DNA from: CBDUBH01 sp965365345
GTDB taxonomy: Bacteria; Bacteroidota; Ignavibacteria; Ignavibacteriales; SURF-24
Length of the DNA: 26,813 bases
Reading direction: 5' to 3'
Assembly (NCBI GenBank): GCA_965365345.1
Contig: CBDUBH010000047.1
Location: 1 to 26,813, forward strand
The position numbers were made by a program, and so were the translations under genes. This document shows positions 1-8,321 of this stretch, piece by piece. The notes under the pieces are model-generated. The model ran no database searches, was not told where the DNA came from, and worked only from the letters and a program-made list of their open reading frames with translations. The number at the start of each line of letters is the position of its first letter. Positions within the stretch are counted from its first letter, which is position 1.

Positions 1-824
1 GTATGCTCGTTCAAAATATTATCGTTATGCGGAGTTTCTGAGTGGCAAGTTTCACACTCGGCTCTGTTTTGATTCATTGATGAGAGCGAAAATACTTTCC
101 CCGCCATTTGATGATTTTTAGTTTCATGACATTCAACGCATTGCATATTTTGTCCTCTTGCATCCATGTGAACATCAATTTTACGTGAGGGTTCAAACAT
201 TGCCATGTCAAGATCGCCGTGTTTTACATTGTTTCCGCCGCCACCAAAGAAATGACAAACTCCGCAATTTGATCTTCCCGGAGTACCAACATTTTGCGCA
301 ATTTTATTCAGATCCAATTTCGGATCCGGTGCGCCGCCTTGTTCATTTGCTTTTACATAAGTTTCTGTATTATCATGACATACAAGACAATCAATTTTTG
401 AAGCGTTTGTGTAACTGAAATCTGTTTTTGTCATTCCGAATCCGACATGACATTTAGCGCAGCTTTCTTCATTTCCCTGAACGCCGATGCAAAAATTATT
501 TATCGCATTTTTCTTCCCAAGTTTTACAATTCCTTTTCCTTCAACATATTCTTCCCTTTCCCAATTCCAGTGATTTGAATGCATTACTTCAATATCGCGT
601 TTATTATGACACGATACACAAGTTTCCGTAACTTTTTCGGGTGAAGTAAATTTTTGTTGAAGCACTGTAAATTTTGAGTGATCAACAGATGAAACCGGCT
701 TTTCCGAAAGTTTTTCTTTAAGCACAGATAATTTTTCCGGCTCTACTGATCTGCCGGTAAAATGGTTTATTGCAACCGCACTTAAAATTACCAAACCGAA
801 CAAAATAAGGAGAATTTTCCTCAT
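1..824 (-). CDS. Octaheme c-type cytochrome, tetrathionate reductase (OTR) family, partial
   Basis: The reading frame opens at an ATG (822-824) and stays open to the left edge, so the C-terminus is missing; 274 codons are visible. Residues 3-19 form a hydrophobic signal or anchor. Six haem-binding CxxCH motifs can be read: C69-H73, C122-H126, C146-H150, C187-H191, C229-H233 and C257-H261; an OTR-family protein should have two more beyond the edge. The stretches around HSNHWNWER, KKNAINNFCIG, SCAKCHVGFGM and HFFGGGGNNVKHGD match my memory of the octaheme tetrathionate reductase family. Such proteins are periplasmic and can reduce tetrathionate, nitrite or hydroxylamine in vitro; the true substrate here is unknown. 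A possible ribosome site (AGGA) precedes the start. The MarR gene ends 37 bp upstream on the same strand, so the two are probably cotranscribed. Confidence 0.88.
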   Translation of the reverse strand, partial: MRKILLILFGLVILSAVAINHFTGRSVEPEKLSVLKEKLSEKPVSSVDHSKFTVLQQKFTSPEKVTETCVSCHNKRDIEVMHSNHWNWEREEYVEGKGIVKLGKKNAINNFCIGVQGNEESCAKCHVGFGMTKTDFSYTNASKIDCLVCHDNTETYVKANEQGGAPDPKLDLNKIAQNVGTPGRSNCGVCHFFGGGGNNVKHGDLDMAMFEPSRKIDVHMDARGQNMQCVECHETKNHQMAGKVFSLSSMNQNRAECETCHSETPHNDNILNEH

Positions 825-861
825 AGAATTTTGGTCCTGAATATTATTTTAGAGTATAAAA

Positions 862-1311
862 TTATTTTTGGCTGTTCCATTCATTAAAAACTTCAATAAG
901 AATTTTTAAAGATGAGGCGATCTTTTCCTGTTCATCTTCGCCTAATCTTTCCAAAATATTTTGATGTAATTGAATATAACTTTCATTTAGATTTTCAATT
1001 AAAGGAGTGCATCTTTGCGAAACTGAAAGTACGGCATTCCGTTTATCGTTGGGATCAACATTTCTTACAATCAATTTTTTCTGTTCCAATGAACTGATAA
1101 TATGCGTAATTCTTCCGGGAGTGATTTTTAATTTTCCGCAAAGATCTTTTATTGTAAGTGAATTTGATTCCGAAAATGATTTTAAAACTTTAACTTCCGT
1201 AGGCGAAAGTCCGAAACTTGCTGCAAAATATTCTTCTTTTATCGTACATTTCTTTGTAAGTTCGCAAACTAATTCGGCAATTTCCGAAGCATGTTTAACT
1301 TCTGTGATCAT
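862..1311 (-). CDS. MarR-family winged-helix transcriptional regulator
   Basis: This 149-residue protein has the length and layout of MarR regulators: an N-terminal dimerisation helix, a winged helix at about residues 35-105 (FGLSPTEVKVLKSF, then the recognition-helix segment LKITPGRITHIISSLEQ and the wing LIVRNVDPNDKRNAVLSVS), and a C-terminal helix pair. The DxRxxxLxLT-like wing signature appears as DPNDKRNAVLSVS. MarR proteins are dimers that usually repress their own gene and neighbours and are released by small ligands or oxidation. No cysteine pair argues clearly for redox sensing. It lies directly upstream of the octaheme cytochrome on the same strand, so that cytochrome is the obvious candidate target. 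A promoter overlapped by an imperfect palindrome lies just upstream of its start. The ligand is unknown. Confidence 0.88.
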   Translation of the reverse strand: MITEVKHASEIAELVCELTKKCTIKEEYFAASFGLSPTEVKVLKSFSESNSLTIKDLCGKLKITPGRITHIISSLEQKKLIVRNVDPNDKRNAVLSVSQRCTPLIENLNESYIQLHQNILERLGEDEQEKIASSLKILIEVFNEWNSQK

Positions 1312-1327
1312 CTTTTCTTTCTTTTAT

Positions 1328-1350
1328 ATTATTTGACCCCCTAAAATAAT
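1328..1350. promoter_or_regulatory. Imperfect palindrome, candidate MarR operator
   Basis: The 23-bp sequence has arms ATTATTTGA and TAAAATAAT around a five-C centre; eight of nine arm positions pair. It covers the predicted -10 element and probable transcription start of the MarR gene, which is where a MarR autoregulatory operator would sit. No binding data; inference from position and symmetry. Confidence 0.45.
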
Positions 1351-1371
1351 ATAAAAGGATATTTTTGTCAA
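1343..1371 (-). promoter_or_regulatory. Predicted promoter of the MarR-cytochrome unit
   Basis: Read on the minus strand, a perfect TTGACA (-35, positions 1366-1371) is followed after exactly 17 bp by TATTTT (-10, positions 1343-1348), about 30 bp before the MarR start codon. This is a sigma70-like match. In Bacteroidota the housekeeping consensus differs (TTG and TAnnTTTG), so the call depends on the organism's lineage. Confidence 0.55.
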
Positions 1372-1440
1372 ATTATAAATTGTAATTACAGCAGGATTCT
1401 ATTTTTATTTTCATTTTTGTTGAGGATAAATTAGATAAGA

Positions 1441-1474
1441 CAAATGTCATTTTCTATTCAGAAAATGACATTTG
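1441..1474 (-). terminator. Perfect 14-bp hairpin after the PHP-kinase gene
   Basis: CAAATGTCATTTTC (1441-1454) and its exact reverse complement (1461-1474) enclose a six-base loop. It lies 26 bp beyond the stop of the minus-strand PHP-phosphotransferase gene. The run of T after the stem is weak on the minus strand (TCTTATC), so this may be a transcript-end stabiliser rather than a classic intrinsic terminator. Confidence 0.5.
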
Positions 1475-1500
1475 CTTTTAAATATTTATGTTGGATAAAA

Positions 1501-3018
1501 TCATTTTCTAAATGAAAAGTGGGCAAGACTTCTTTCTGAATTTACCAAAATAGTCCAGAAGTTTTCGCTGGTTCCTTTCCCGACTTTTACCAAATAATAC
1601 ATAATGCTTAAATTTGTTCTGGCTTTGTAAAGTTCGATTTGATTATTAAATTGAGGGTCATCTTCATTTGTTAATTTCATGTATTCATCATAAAAAATTT
1701 TGACCGGAGCTTTTTTTTGGACTTCCGGATTATCAAAAAACATATTTTCATATTGCGCAATAAATGAACCTACATCAAATGCTTTTGGTAATTGATATGA
1801 ACTGTTAAAATCAATTGCAGCAGCATATTCTTCTTCTGTTTTTTTATCGTAACCGATTAAAATATTTTTCAAGTGAAAATCTCCATGTCCCTGCACTAAA
1901 ATTCCGGGATTATTTTCAATAAGCGCTACTTCATCTTTCCAGATTTCTTCAAGAATTTGTTTTACTCTTTCTGCATGAGCATGATTATTTTCAACTAAAG
2001 GACGAAGATAATATTCCAATCTTGGTCTTTCAATTTTCAGATATTCATCAGGCGGAGTAATATGAAAATTACGATTATGAAATTCGGCAAGCCAGCCGGC
2101 AGCCATTTTCAAATATTTTTTTGCATCATCTTTGTCTGAATCTAAGATCAAATCGTAAAGTTCTTTTCCCGCAACATGTTTTTCCATTAAAGCTAAATTC
2201 TTTTCATCTTTATCCAACGGCTGCGAAACTCTGTACTTTCCTTTATCAAATCCGTGCTTGCAGATTTCTTCTATTAAATGATGTGTTCTTTCGCCTTCCT
2301 TCCATGATTCATCATCAATAAATTTTTTGATGATAATTTTTTGCTGCGAATCAGAAGTTTTCGGACCAATTGTAAGTTCAGTAACTGTTGTATTTGTAGT
2401 TCCGAATTTCGGGACTTCTTTGAAATATGGTCTGCATCTTCCTGCTTTAATTTCAACCACTAATTCTTCAATGGTTGTAAAAGGATGATCAAAAATCGTT
2501 GGATAAGTTCCGGTGTAACTTAACGCGTGTGTATCTGTTCCGGCAATTGCGGTAAATTTTAATTCGTGGTAATCTTTTAAAGCACGCATCGCTTCTGAAA
2601 CTGTATAATTTGAGCTGAAAATTTCGATAGCATCAAAATCAGGATTTAACAATTTTTCCTTTTCGGGAATTTTATTATGTCTGTAAGGATGCGCCCAAAC
2701 TATTGCGGCATCAGGAAATTTTTCCCGTAATTCTTTAACTGTTAAAGATTGTTTTTTTATAGTATCTTTTACGCCGTAAACAAGCACATCTCCGTAATCC
2801 GATGATTTAAATTCCTGTCCGGAAAGTACCGCAAAAGTTTCCGGCACTCCGGCTTTTTCCTTTATTTTTTTTAAGTCTTCATCATTCCATTGATAATGAT
2901 GATCTGTAATTACAATTGCCTGCAAACCTACGCTAAATGCTTTTTGAATAAGTTCAACCGCATTAACATGACTGCAAGCAGAATACTCGGATGTATGACA
3001 ATGTAATTCCGAAATCAT
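1501..3018 (-). CDS. PHP-domain phosphoesterase fused to an APH-like phosphotransferase
   Basis: The 505-residue protein has two recognisable halves. Residues 1-200 are a PHP metal-dependent phosphoesterase domain with the expected ligands: H6 and H8 (HCH), D39-H40 (TDHH), E69 (GQEF), H110 (WAHPYR) and D162/H164 (GTDTH). Residues about 215-505 resemble aminoglycoside/choline kinase-type phosphotransferases: a small lobe with K231 in IIIKKF, the catalytic loop HGDFHLKN at 378-385, and a metal-binding aspartate in AIDFN (D403). No signal peptide or membrane segment is seen, so it is probably cytoplasmic. The start has a good ribosome site (AAAGGA). It looks monocistronic. A PHP enzyme hydrolyses phosphoesters while an APH enzyme adds phosphate, so the halves may act on one small molecule in opposite directions; that is inference. 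The substrate is unknown and antibiotic resistance should not be assumed. Confidence 0.8.
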   Translation of the reverse strand: MISELHCHTSEYSACSHVNAVELIQKAFSVGLQAIVITDHHYQWNDEDLKKIKEKAGVPETFAVLSGQEFKSSDYGDVLVYGVKDTIKKQSLTVKELREKFPDAAIVWAHPYRHNKIPEKEKLLNPDFDAIEIFSSNYTVSEAMRALKDYHELKFTAIAGTDTHALSYTGTYPTIFDHPFTTIEELVVEIKAGRCRPYFKEVPKFGTTNTTVTELTIGPKTSDSQQKIIIKKFIDDESWKEGERTHHLIEEICKHGFDKGKYRVSQPLDKDEKNLALMEKHVAGKELYDLILDSDKDDAKKYLKMAAGWLAEFHNRNFHITPPDEYLKIERPRLEYYLRPLVENNHAHAERVKQILEEIWKDEVALIENNPGILVQGHGDFHLKNILIGYDKKTEEEYAAAIDFNSSYQLPKAFDVGSFIAQYENMFFDNPEVQKKAPVKIFYDEYMKLTNEDDPQFNNQIELYKARTNLSIMYYLVKVGKGTSENFWTILVNSERSLAHFSFRK

Positions 3019-3185
3019 TTTTTTCCTTTAATAGTTTTGATATTTTAATATTAATTGATGGCGTATTTAATTCAATATAAAAAAGAATAGATAAAATCGA
3101 AGTCAGGTTTTGTAAAAATAAAATGAAAATTTAGTTTGAGATTTCGAAAAGAAAATAATTAAAGTATTAGAATTTATATTGATAT

Positions 3186-6100
3186 TTATATGGAATTTTC
3201 CTGAAATGCCGGAAGTGTAAAAAAGAAAGTTGATCCTTTTCCCGGTTCGGATTCAACCCAAATTTTTCCGCCGTGGCGTTCTACAATTTTTTTCACAAGC
3301 GCCAATCCAATTCCGGTGCCTTCAAATTCTTCCCTGCCGTGTAAACGCTGGAAAATTTCGAATATTAATTTTTGATGTTCTTTGGCAATTCCAATTCCGT
3401 TATCGGAAACTGTAAACAATATCATTTCGTTTTCTTGAACTGAATTTATTTTAATTACCGGATCCCTGTCATTTTTAAATTTCAGTGAATTTTGAATTAG
3501 GTTTTGGAAAATCTGCCTTATTTGAGTGGGTTCGCCGTAAACTTTGAGCAATTCTGCAAATTCAATTGTGGCGGAAGCATCTTCAATTTTAAATCTCAGA
3601 TCATCAATAACTTCTTCAACAATACTATTCACACTTACTTTTTCAAACGGCTTTGCTTTTGTTGTAATTCTGGAAAGTTTTAAAAGATCGCTTATAAGAA
3701 ATTGCATTCTTGTTGCGCCGCTGTTTATAAAGTTTAAATATTCATTTGCATCTTTGTCAATTTTATCTAAATATTTCCGGGTTATCATTTGTGAATAACT
3801 TTTTATCATACGAACCGGTTCTTGAAGATCGTGTGAAACTGTATAAGCAAATTGTTCCAGTTCTTTATTTGATCTTTCAAGTTCTTCCATCGCTTTGTTT
3901 AATTTATCCTGATAATCTTTTTGAGAATGAATATCGGTGGAAGTACCGATCCATTTTATTATTTTTTCCCCATCTTTTATCGGAAGTGCACGGCTTAAAT
4001 GCCATAAATAATTTCCGTCTTTTTTTTTGAATCTATGCTCAATTGAATACATATTTCCTGTATTAATCGAATTTATCCAAACATCATAAGTTTTTTGAAA
4101 ATCTTCAGGATGAATTATTTTTTCCCAGCCGAATCCGTAACCTTCATCTTTTGAATAGCCAGTAAAATCAACCCAATGAGAATTAAAATAATCAAGTTTA
4201 CCGTCTGGTTGTGAAGTCCAGACGAGTTGAGGCATTGTTTCTGACATTTGTTCAAAGCGTTCATGACTTTCTCGCAAAGCAATTTCAGCATTTTTCAGAT
4301 CTGTAAAATCGGTTGAAATTGCGCAAATACCGTATATTTCATTTGAACCTGCTTGCTTTACAGGAAATTTTACAGTCATATAAGTATGAAAAGTTCCATC
4401 TTTATGTTTTACGATTTCTTCAACTTGAATAGGAGAAGAACTATTCAAAGCCTTTAAATCATTTTGCCATAACTGATCAGCCATTTCTTTTGAAAAAATA
4501 TCATAAATATTTTTACCCACAAAATTTTCGTGAGAAGGTATATCAAGCATATCAAAAATTACTTTGTTTGCCAGAAGCATATTTCCGTTTAGACCTATTA
4601 CCGAAATAAAAACAGGGGAATTTTCCAGAATGGAATTTAATAAACCTTTTTCGCGGCGAAGTTCATTTTCGATTTCCCTTAATTCCGTAATATCCTGATT
4701 TACAACAAGCGCGCCAATTATTTTATTATTTTCATCTTTTAAAGGAACGGAAGAATTTAATATTGTTTTCCTTTTATTATCAAAAGATTCTATATCAATT
4801 ATTTCGTTGAAAAAAGATTCCCCATTTAAAATTGATTTTGCAGCTGCCCAATCTTTTGATTGCAGTCTTTTTCCGGTTAAGGTATCCCAACCTTTGAAAT
4901 CAATGAAATTTTCAATTCCCACTTTTATTATACCTCCCCAAATTTCTTCTGCCTTTTTATTTCCACGCATAATTGAGCCACTATCATTTAAAAACCATAT
5001 ACCGACGGGTAAAATTTCAAGCATTTTTTCCAGAAGTTTTTCGCGCTCACTTAACAAAATTCCGAGCTGTTTACTTTTTTCAGTTTCTCTTTTGCTTTCA
5101 AGAAAAAGTTCGGTGTTATTAATTCTTATTGCAATTCTTGCGGCAATTTCTTCAAAAAACTTTTTATCATTTTCAGTAAACTTTCGTGCAGAATCAATTG
5201 AATAAATTGAAATTATACCGGCTACTTTTCCTGAATTTTTTAACGGTACAAAAATTCCAGAAGATATGCGGGAATTATTTATTGATGATAAATTTATATC
5301 ACTGTTTTTAATGTCAAAAGTTTCTTCAAAATCATTTATTATAACAGGTTTTCTTGTATTTACTGCTTCATCAATAAAAGTCTCAATTTTATAATCTGAA
5401 TTTTTTAAAACTGACATAAGTTGATCAACAATTCTTGCATCTGAATGATAAATTGAACCATAAGTCAACCATTTTCTATCATGTGAAAACAGTCTGATTG
5501 TAACGGCATCTCCATAAAATTTTGAAATTTTTTCAGTTGAATAATCAATTATTTTTTGAAGATCATTTTCAAGATTTGAAATTGCTTTTGAAAATTCGGA
5601 AGTTTTTTCGGCTCTATCTTTTTGTTGTATTAATTCTGTTTCAAATTTTTGTTTATCAGTAATATCAATTGCAGAAATTATGAGTAGTCTTTTTCCATTT
5701 TGATATTTTGCGATAGGATAAACGCTGAAATCCCAAACTCTTTTTTCACCGTTTTTTGTCAATAATTTCAATCCGCCGTAATGAACTTTTTTATTTTTTT
5801 CGAGAATATTTTGGGCATCAATCATAAGTTCTCCGGAAATATTTCCGAAAGCTTTTTCAAACCAGGTTTCAATATTTGGAATTTCGTTTAATGTGTATCC
5901 GGTAATTTTTGTCCAAATTTCATTAATTGAAATTATTTTTCCATCTTCATCCGTTATCATTACCGGATTTGGATTGAATTTTATCGCATCGGAAAAGTGC
6001 CTTTCACTTTCAGATAATTTTTCCAAAGCTTTGCGCGCCTGTATCATAAAAAAGGCAACAATCAAAATTACTAATGAACCGATAAATCTATTTTGTAAGG

Positions 6101-6359
6101 ATATGTAATTTTCTATTCCGGGTACACTTAAAAAATGATCAATAAAAATAAGAGAAATTATTAAAGCAACGAGAGGATAAATTATATTAATATTTTTTAC
6201 GTATCTTACGGAATAAAAGACTGGAAGAACAAAAAAGAACCAGAAAGATCTTCCCGTGGGGATGTTAAGATCAATTATAAAAATAATTGCTATGAGAAAT
6301 AGCGAGATAATCAGTGAATTCTCAAATATTATATTTTTATAATTATTTTTTTGTGTCAT
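3186..6359 (-). CDS. Membrane-bound multi-PAS/GAF sensor histidine kinase
   Basis: This 1057-residue protein starts with three to four membrane segments (roughly residues 13-110). Then follow a PAS domain (about 124-240), a GAF domain (about 250-415), three further PAS domains (about 440-560, 570-690 and 700-815; the last is a PAS-PAC type with LVWTSQPDG), a coiled coil and a HisKA/HATPase core. The H-box is VSHDLQEPVRM with phospho-accepting H843. The ATP site is intact: N957 in the N-box (QNLIQNSLKF), DNGIGI (G1) and GTGIGLAL (G2). The VSHDLQEP form is typical of the phytochrome-like kinase group. No response regulator is next to it and no receiver domain is attached, so it is an orphan sensor. 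The several PAS/GAF domains suggest that more than one small ligand, redox or light signal is integrated, but none can be named. Confidence 0.9.
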   Translation of the reverse strand: MTQKNNYKNIIFENSLIISLFLIAIIFIIDLNIPTGRSFWFFFVLPVFYSVRYVKNINIIYPLVALIISLIFIDHFLSVPGIENYISLQNRFIGSLVILIVAFFMIQARKALEKLSESERHFSDAIKFNPNPVMITDEDGKIISINEIWTKITGYTLNEIPNIETWFEKAFGNISGELMIDAQNILEKNKKVHYGGLKLLTKNGEKRVWDFSVYPIAKYQNGKRLLIISAIDITDKQKFETELIQQKDRAEKTSEFSKAISNLENDLQKIIDYSTEKISKFYGDAVTIRLFSHDRKWLTYGSIYHSDARIVDQLMSVLKNSDYKIETFIDEAVNTRKPVIINDFEETFDIKNSDINLSSINNSRISSGIFVPLKNSGKVAGIISIYSIDSARKFTENDKKFFEEIAARIAIRINNTELFLESKRETEKSKQLGILLSEREKLLEKMLEILPVGIWFLNDSGSIMRGNKKAEEIWGGIIKVGIENFIDFKGWDTLTGKRLQSKDWAAAKSILNGESFFNEIIDIESFDNKRKTILNSSVPLKDENNKIIGALVVNQDITELREIENELRREKGLLNSILENSPVFISVIGLNGNMLLANKVIFDMLDIPSHENFVGKNIYDIFSKEMADQLWQNDLKALNSSSPIQVEEIVKHKDGTFHTYMTVKFPVKQAGSNEIYGICAISTDFTDLKNAEIALRESHERFEQMSETMPQLVWTSQPDGKLDYFNSHWVDFTGYSKDEGYGFGWEKIIHPEDFQKTYDVWINSINTGNMYSIEHRFKKKDGNYLWHLSRALPIKDGEKIIKWIGTSTDIHSQKDYQDKLNKAMEELERSNKELEQFAYTVSHDLQEPVRMIKSYSQMITRKYLDKIDKDANEYLNFINSGATRMQFLISDLLKLSRITTKAKPFEKVSVNSIVEEVIDDLRFKIEDASATIEFAELLKVYGEPTQIRQIFQNLIQNSLKFKNDRDPVIKINSVQENEMILFTVSDNGIGIAKEHQKLIFEIFQRLHGREEFEGTGIGLALVKKIVERHGGKIWVESEPGKGSTFFFTLPAFQENSI

Positions 6360-6576
6360 TAAATACTAAAAGTTTTATTCTGATCAATAAAAATAAAAAC
6401 AGTTTTTCAAAAGAATGGTAATATTTTAATTTAGTAAAATATTTTCTTAGTTCAATTTTTTTCAGTATGCTCACAGGCAAAATGTAAAAATTTGTAAAAT
6501 AAATTCCGGCTGATTTATTCCACTTTTAAATAAGATATTATTGTATTATATTTTAGAAAAATTTTAAGGCAATTTT

Positions 6577-7110
6577 ATGAATAACGCAATTTCCATAAAA
6601 GATAACGGCAAAATTTTACTTACTTCCCTGTTTGATTTACTTGCTCTGACTTTTATTTTTTATGTTCCCGCAATTTCGCATTTGCTGAGCTTTCCGCTTT
6701 ATTTATTAGAGCCGATGAGAATAATAATTATTCTTTCGCTAGTACATTCATCAAGAAATAATTCAATATTTTTAGCCGCACTTCTTCCGGTTTTTTCATT
6801 TGTAATTTCAAGTCATCCGCATTTGATAAAGTCATTATTAATTTCCGCAGAATTATTTTTGAATGTGTTACTGTTCGTTTTCATATCGAAAAAAGTATCA
6901 AATGTATTTGCGTCAATGTTTTTAAGTATTTTGATAAGCAAACTTTTTTATTATATCGTAAAATATTTTTTTATATCATTTCAACTTTTGAATTCTGAAT
7001 TAATTTCAACTCCAATTTACATTCAAATAATTACTACGATAATTTTCAGTGCTTATGCATTTGTAATCTTAGATAAAAATTCAATTAAAGAATTTTTCAA
7101 ATTTAAATAG
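6577..7110 (+). CDS. Unrecognised polytopic membrane protein (177 aa)
   Basis: I do not recognise this protein. About five or six hydrophobic helices span the chain, with a short charged N-terminus (KDNGK) and a lysine-rich C-terminal tail (KEFFKFK). Proline-rich turns occur early (YVPAISHLLSFPLYLLEP). Size and topology would suit a substrate-binding S component of an ECF transporter or an Rnf-like membrane subunit, but no diagnostic motif is seen, and no ECF ATPase or T component is in the window. An AAGG ribosome site precedes the ATG. It stops 8 bp before the Tat-exported DUF362 gene, so the two are almost certainly one transcription unit, with the iron-sulfur polyferredoxin downstream. 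The arrangement suggests a membrane partner of that redox module. The upstream 217-bp gap is shared with the divergent histidine kinase. Confidence 0.7.
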   Translation: MNNAISIKDNGKILLTSLFDLLALTFIFYVPAISHLLSFPLYLLEPMRIIIILSLVHSSRNNSIFLAALLPVFSFVISSHPHLIKSLLISAELFLNVLLFVFISKKVSNVFASMFLSILISKLFYYIVKYFFISFQLLNSELISTPIYIQIITTIIFSAYAFVILDKNSIKEFFKFK

Positions 7111-7118
7111 AGATTTTT

Positions 7119-8039
7119 ATGGATAGAAGAGATTTCATAAAAAAAAGTGTAACTTCTGCAATTGCTGCCGGAATGTTTTCATCGCTTGGAAGATTTTCTG
7201 ATCTTTATGCAAATCAACTTCCACCGAATAATATTTTTGATATGGTTGCGGTAAAAGGCGGCGAGCCGGATGTTATGTTAGATCAAGCTTTAAAAGCTTT
7301 GGGTGGAATCGGGAAGTTTGTAAAGAAGGGACAAAAAGTTGTAATCAAACCAAATATCGGCTGGGATGTTCCTCCTGAAAACGGCGGAAATACTAATCCG
7401 CTTTTAGTGAAAAGATTGATTGAACATTGTTTTAATGCGGGTGCAAAAGATGTTTATGTTTTTGATCACACTTGCGATAATTGGACTCGCTGCTATTCGA
7501 ACAGCGGAATTGAACGCGCGGTAAAAGATGCCGGAGGAAAAATTGTTTCCGGCGCAACTGAAAATTATTATCAAAAAGTTGATATCAAAAGCGGCAAAAA
7601 ATTAAAATCAGCAAAAGTCCATGAATTGATTTTGGATTCCGATGTTTTTATAAACGTCCCGATTTTGAAAAACCATCAAGCTGCGCAAGTTACTGTTTCA
7701 ATGAAAAATTTAATGGGAATTGTTTGGGATCGCGGTGAATGGCACAGAACTGATCTTCATCAATCAATTGCGGATTTTGCGACTTTCCGTAAACCTGATC
7801 TGAATATTGTTGATGCTTATTATGTAATGAAAAGAAACGGACCGCGCGGAGTTTCCAAAGAAGATGTGATCAACGCAAAGCAATTATTGATATCACAAGA
7901 TATGGTTGCAATTGATGCGGCTGCGGCAAAGATTTACGGCGCCGATCCAAATAATATCGGACATATAAAAATTGCAAGCGATATGAAAGTCGGTACTATG
8001 TATCTGCAAAGTTTGAATATTAAAAGAATAATTCTTTAA
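7119..8039 (+). CDS. Tat-exported DUF362 protein
   Basis: The 306-residue protein begins with a twin-arginine signal: RRDFIKK at residues 3-9, then a hydrophobic stretch rich in alanine (SAIAAGMF). The mature part fits the DUF362 family, with VVIKPNIGWD (an NxG-type motif near the N-terminus), INVPILKNHQ, TVSMKNLMGIVWDRG and a C-terminal AIDAAAAKIYGADP segment. DUF362 proteins are often fused to or encoded beside ferredoxins, but no ferredoxin cysteine motif is present here. The adjacent gene instead supplies iron-sulfur domains. Tat export indicates that it folds, probably with a cofactor, before reaching the periplasm. It is 8 bp downstream of the small membrane-protein gene. The biochemical role of the family is not settled, so no reaction is assigned. 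Confidence 0.85.
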   Translation: MDRRDFIKKSVTSAIAAGMFSSLGRFSDLYANQLPPNNIFDMVAVKGGEPDVMLDQALKALGGIGKFVKKGQKVVIKPNIGWDVPPENGGNTNPLLVKRLIEHCFNAGAKDVYVFDHTCDNWTRCYSNSGIERAVKDAGGKIVSGATENYYQKVDIKSGKKLKSAKVHELILDSDVFINVPILKNHQAAQVTVSMKNLMGIVWDRGEWHRTDLHQSIADFATFRKPDLNIVDAYYVMKRNGPRGVSKEDVINAKQLLISQDMVAIDAAAAKIYGADPNNIGHIKIASDMKVGTMYLQSLNIKRIIL

Positions 8040-8044
8040 ATATT

Positions 8045-8130
8045 AAAAGATTGGAAAGATTCAAAGATGAAACGATTGAATTATTGAAAGATATTATTTT
8101 TCATTTTGAGCGAAGTGAATAATCTTTGCG
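8045..8130 (+). repeat. Composite post-stop repeat, copy A
   Basis: It starts 5 bp after the stop of the DUF362 gene, in the direction of that gene: tandem units AAAGATTGG, AAAGATTC, AAAGATGAAACGATTG, then a TCATTTTGAGCGAAGTG block ending AATCTTTGCG. The same order of modules occurs in copies B and C after two other genes. Confidence 0.65.
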
Positions 8131-8145
8131 TTTTTGAAAAAGTTA

Positions 8146-8169
8146 TTCCGACTTGTCCGGAATCTTTTT
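8146..8169 (+). repeat. Palindromic repeat module, copy 1
   Basis: A 24-bp sequence beginning TTCCGACTTGTCCGG and ending AATCTTTTT; its first 15 bases can form a small hairpin. It matches an inverted copy at 8298-8321 at 21 of 24 positions and resembles a third copy near 10068-10091. Confidence 0.7.
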
Positions 8170-8297
8170 TTGTTTTTCTAATGGTATTATTTCAGATAAC
8201 CCAAAGATCGCCACAAACTTCGGACTCGCGATGACAAATTAATAGTTACTGTTAACAATAACATCCTATTGGGTTTTTTGCTATAATCTTTTTGTGC

Positions 8298-8321
8298 AAA
8301 AAGATTCCGGGCAAACCGGAA
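8298..8321 (-). repeat. Palindromic repeat module, copy 2 (inverted)
   Basis: The reverse complement of this 24-bp sequence reads TTCCGGTTTGCCCGG then AATCTTTTT, differing from copy 1 at three positions. Its own TTCCGG and CCGGAA arms can form a hairpin. With copy 1 it frames a 176-bp segment. Confidence 0.7.

Noticed and set aside
158..418. Open frame of 86 codons on the plus strand
   Set aside because: It lies opposite the octaheme cytochrome, whose haem motifs and family signatures on the minus strand are unmistakable.
1501..3018. Reading the phosphotransferase domain as an aminoglycoside-resistance gene
   Set aside because: Only the general kinase-fold motifs match; the PHP fusion and isolated chromosomal setting give no support for resistance.
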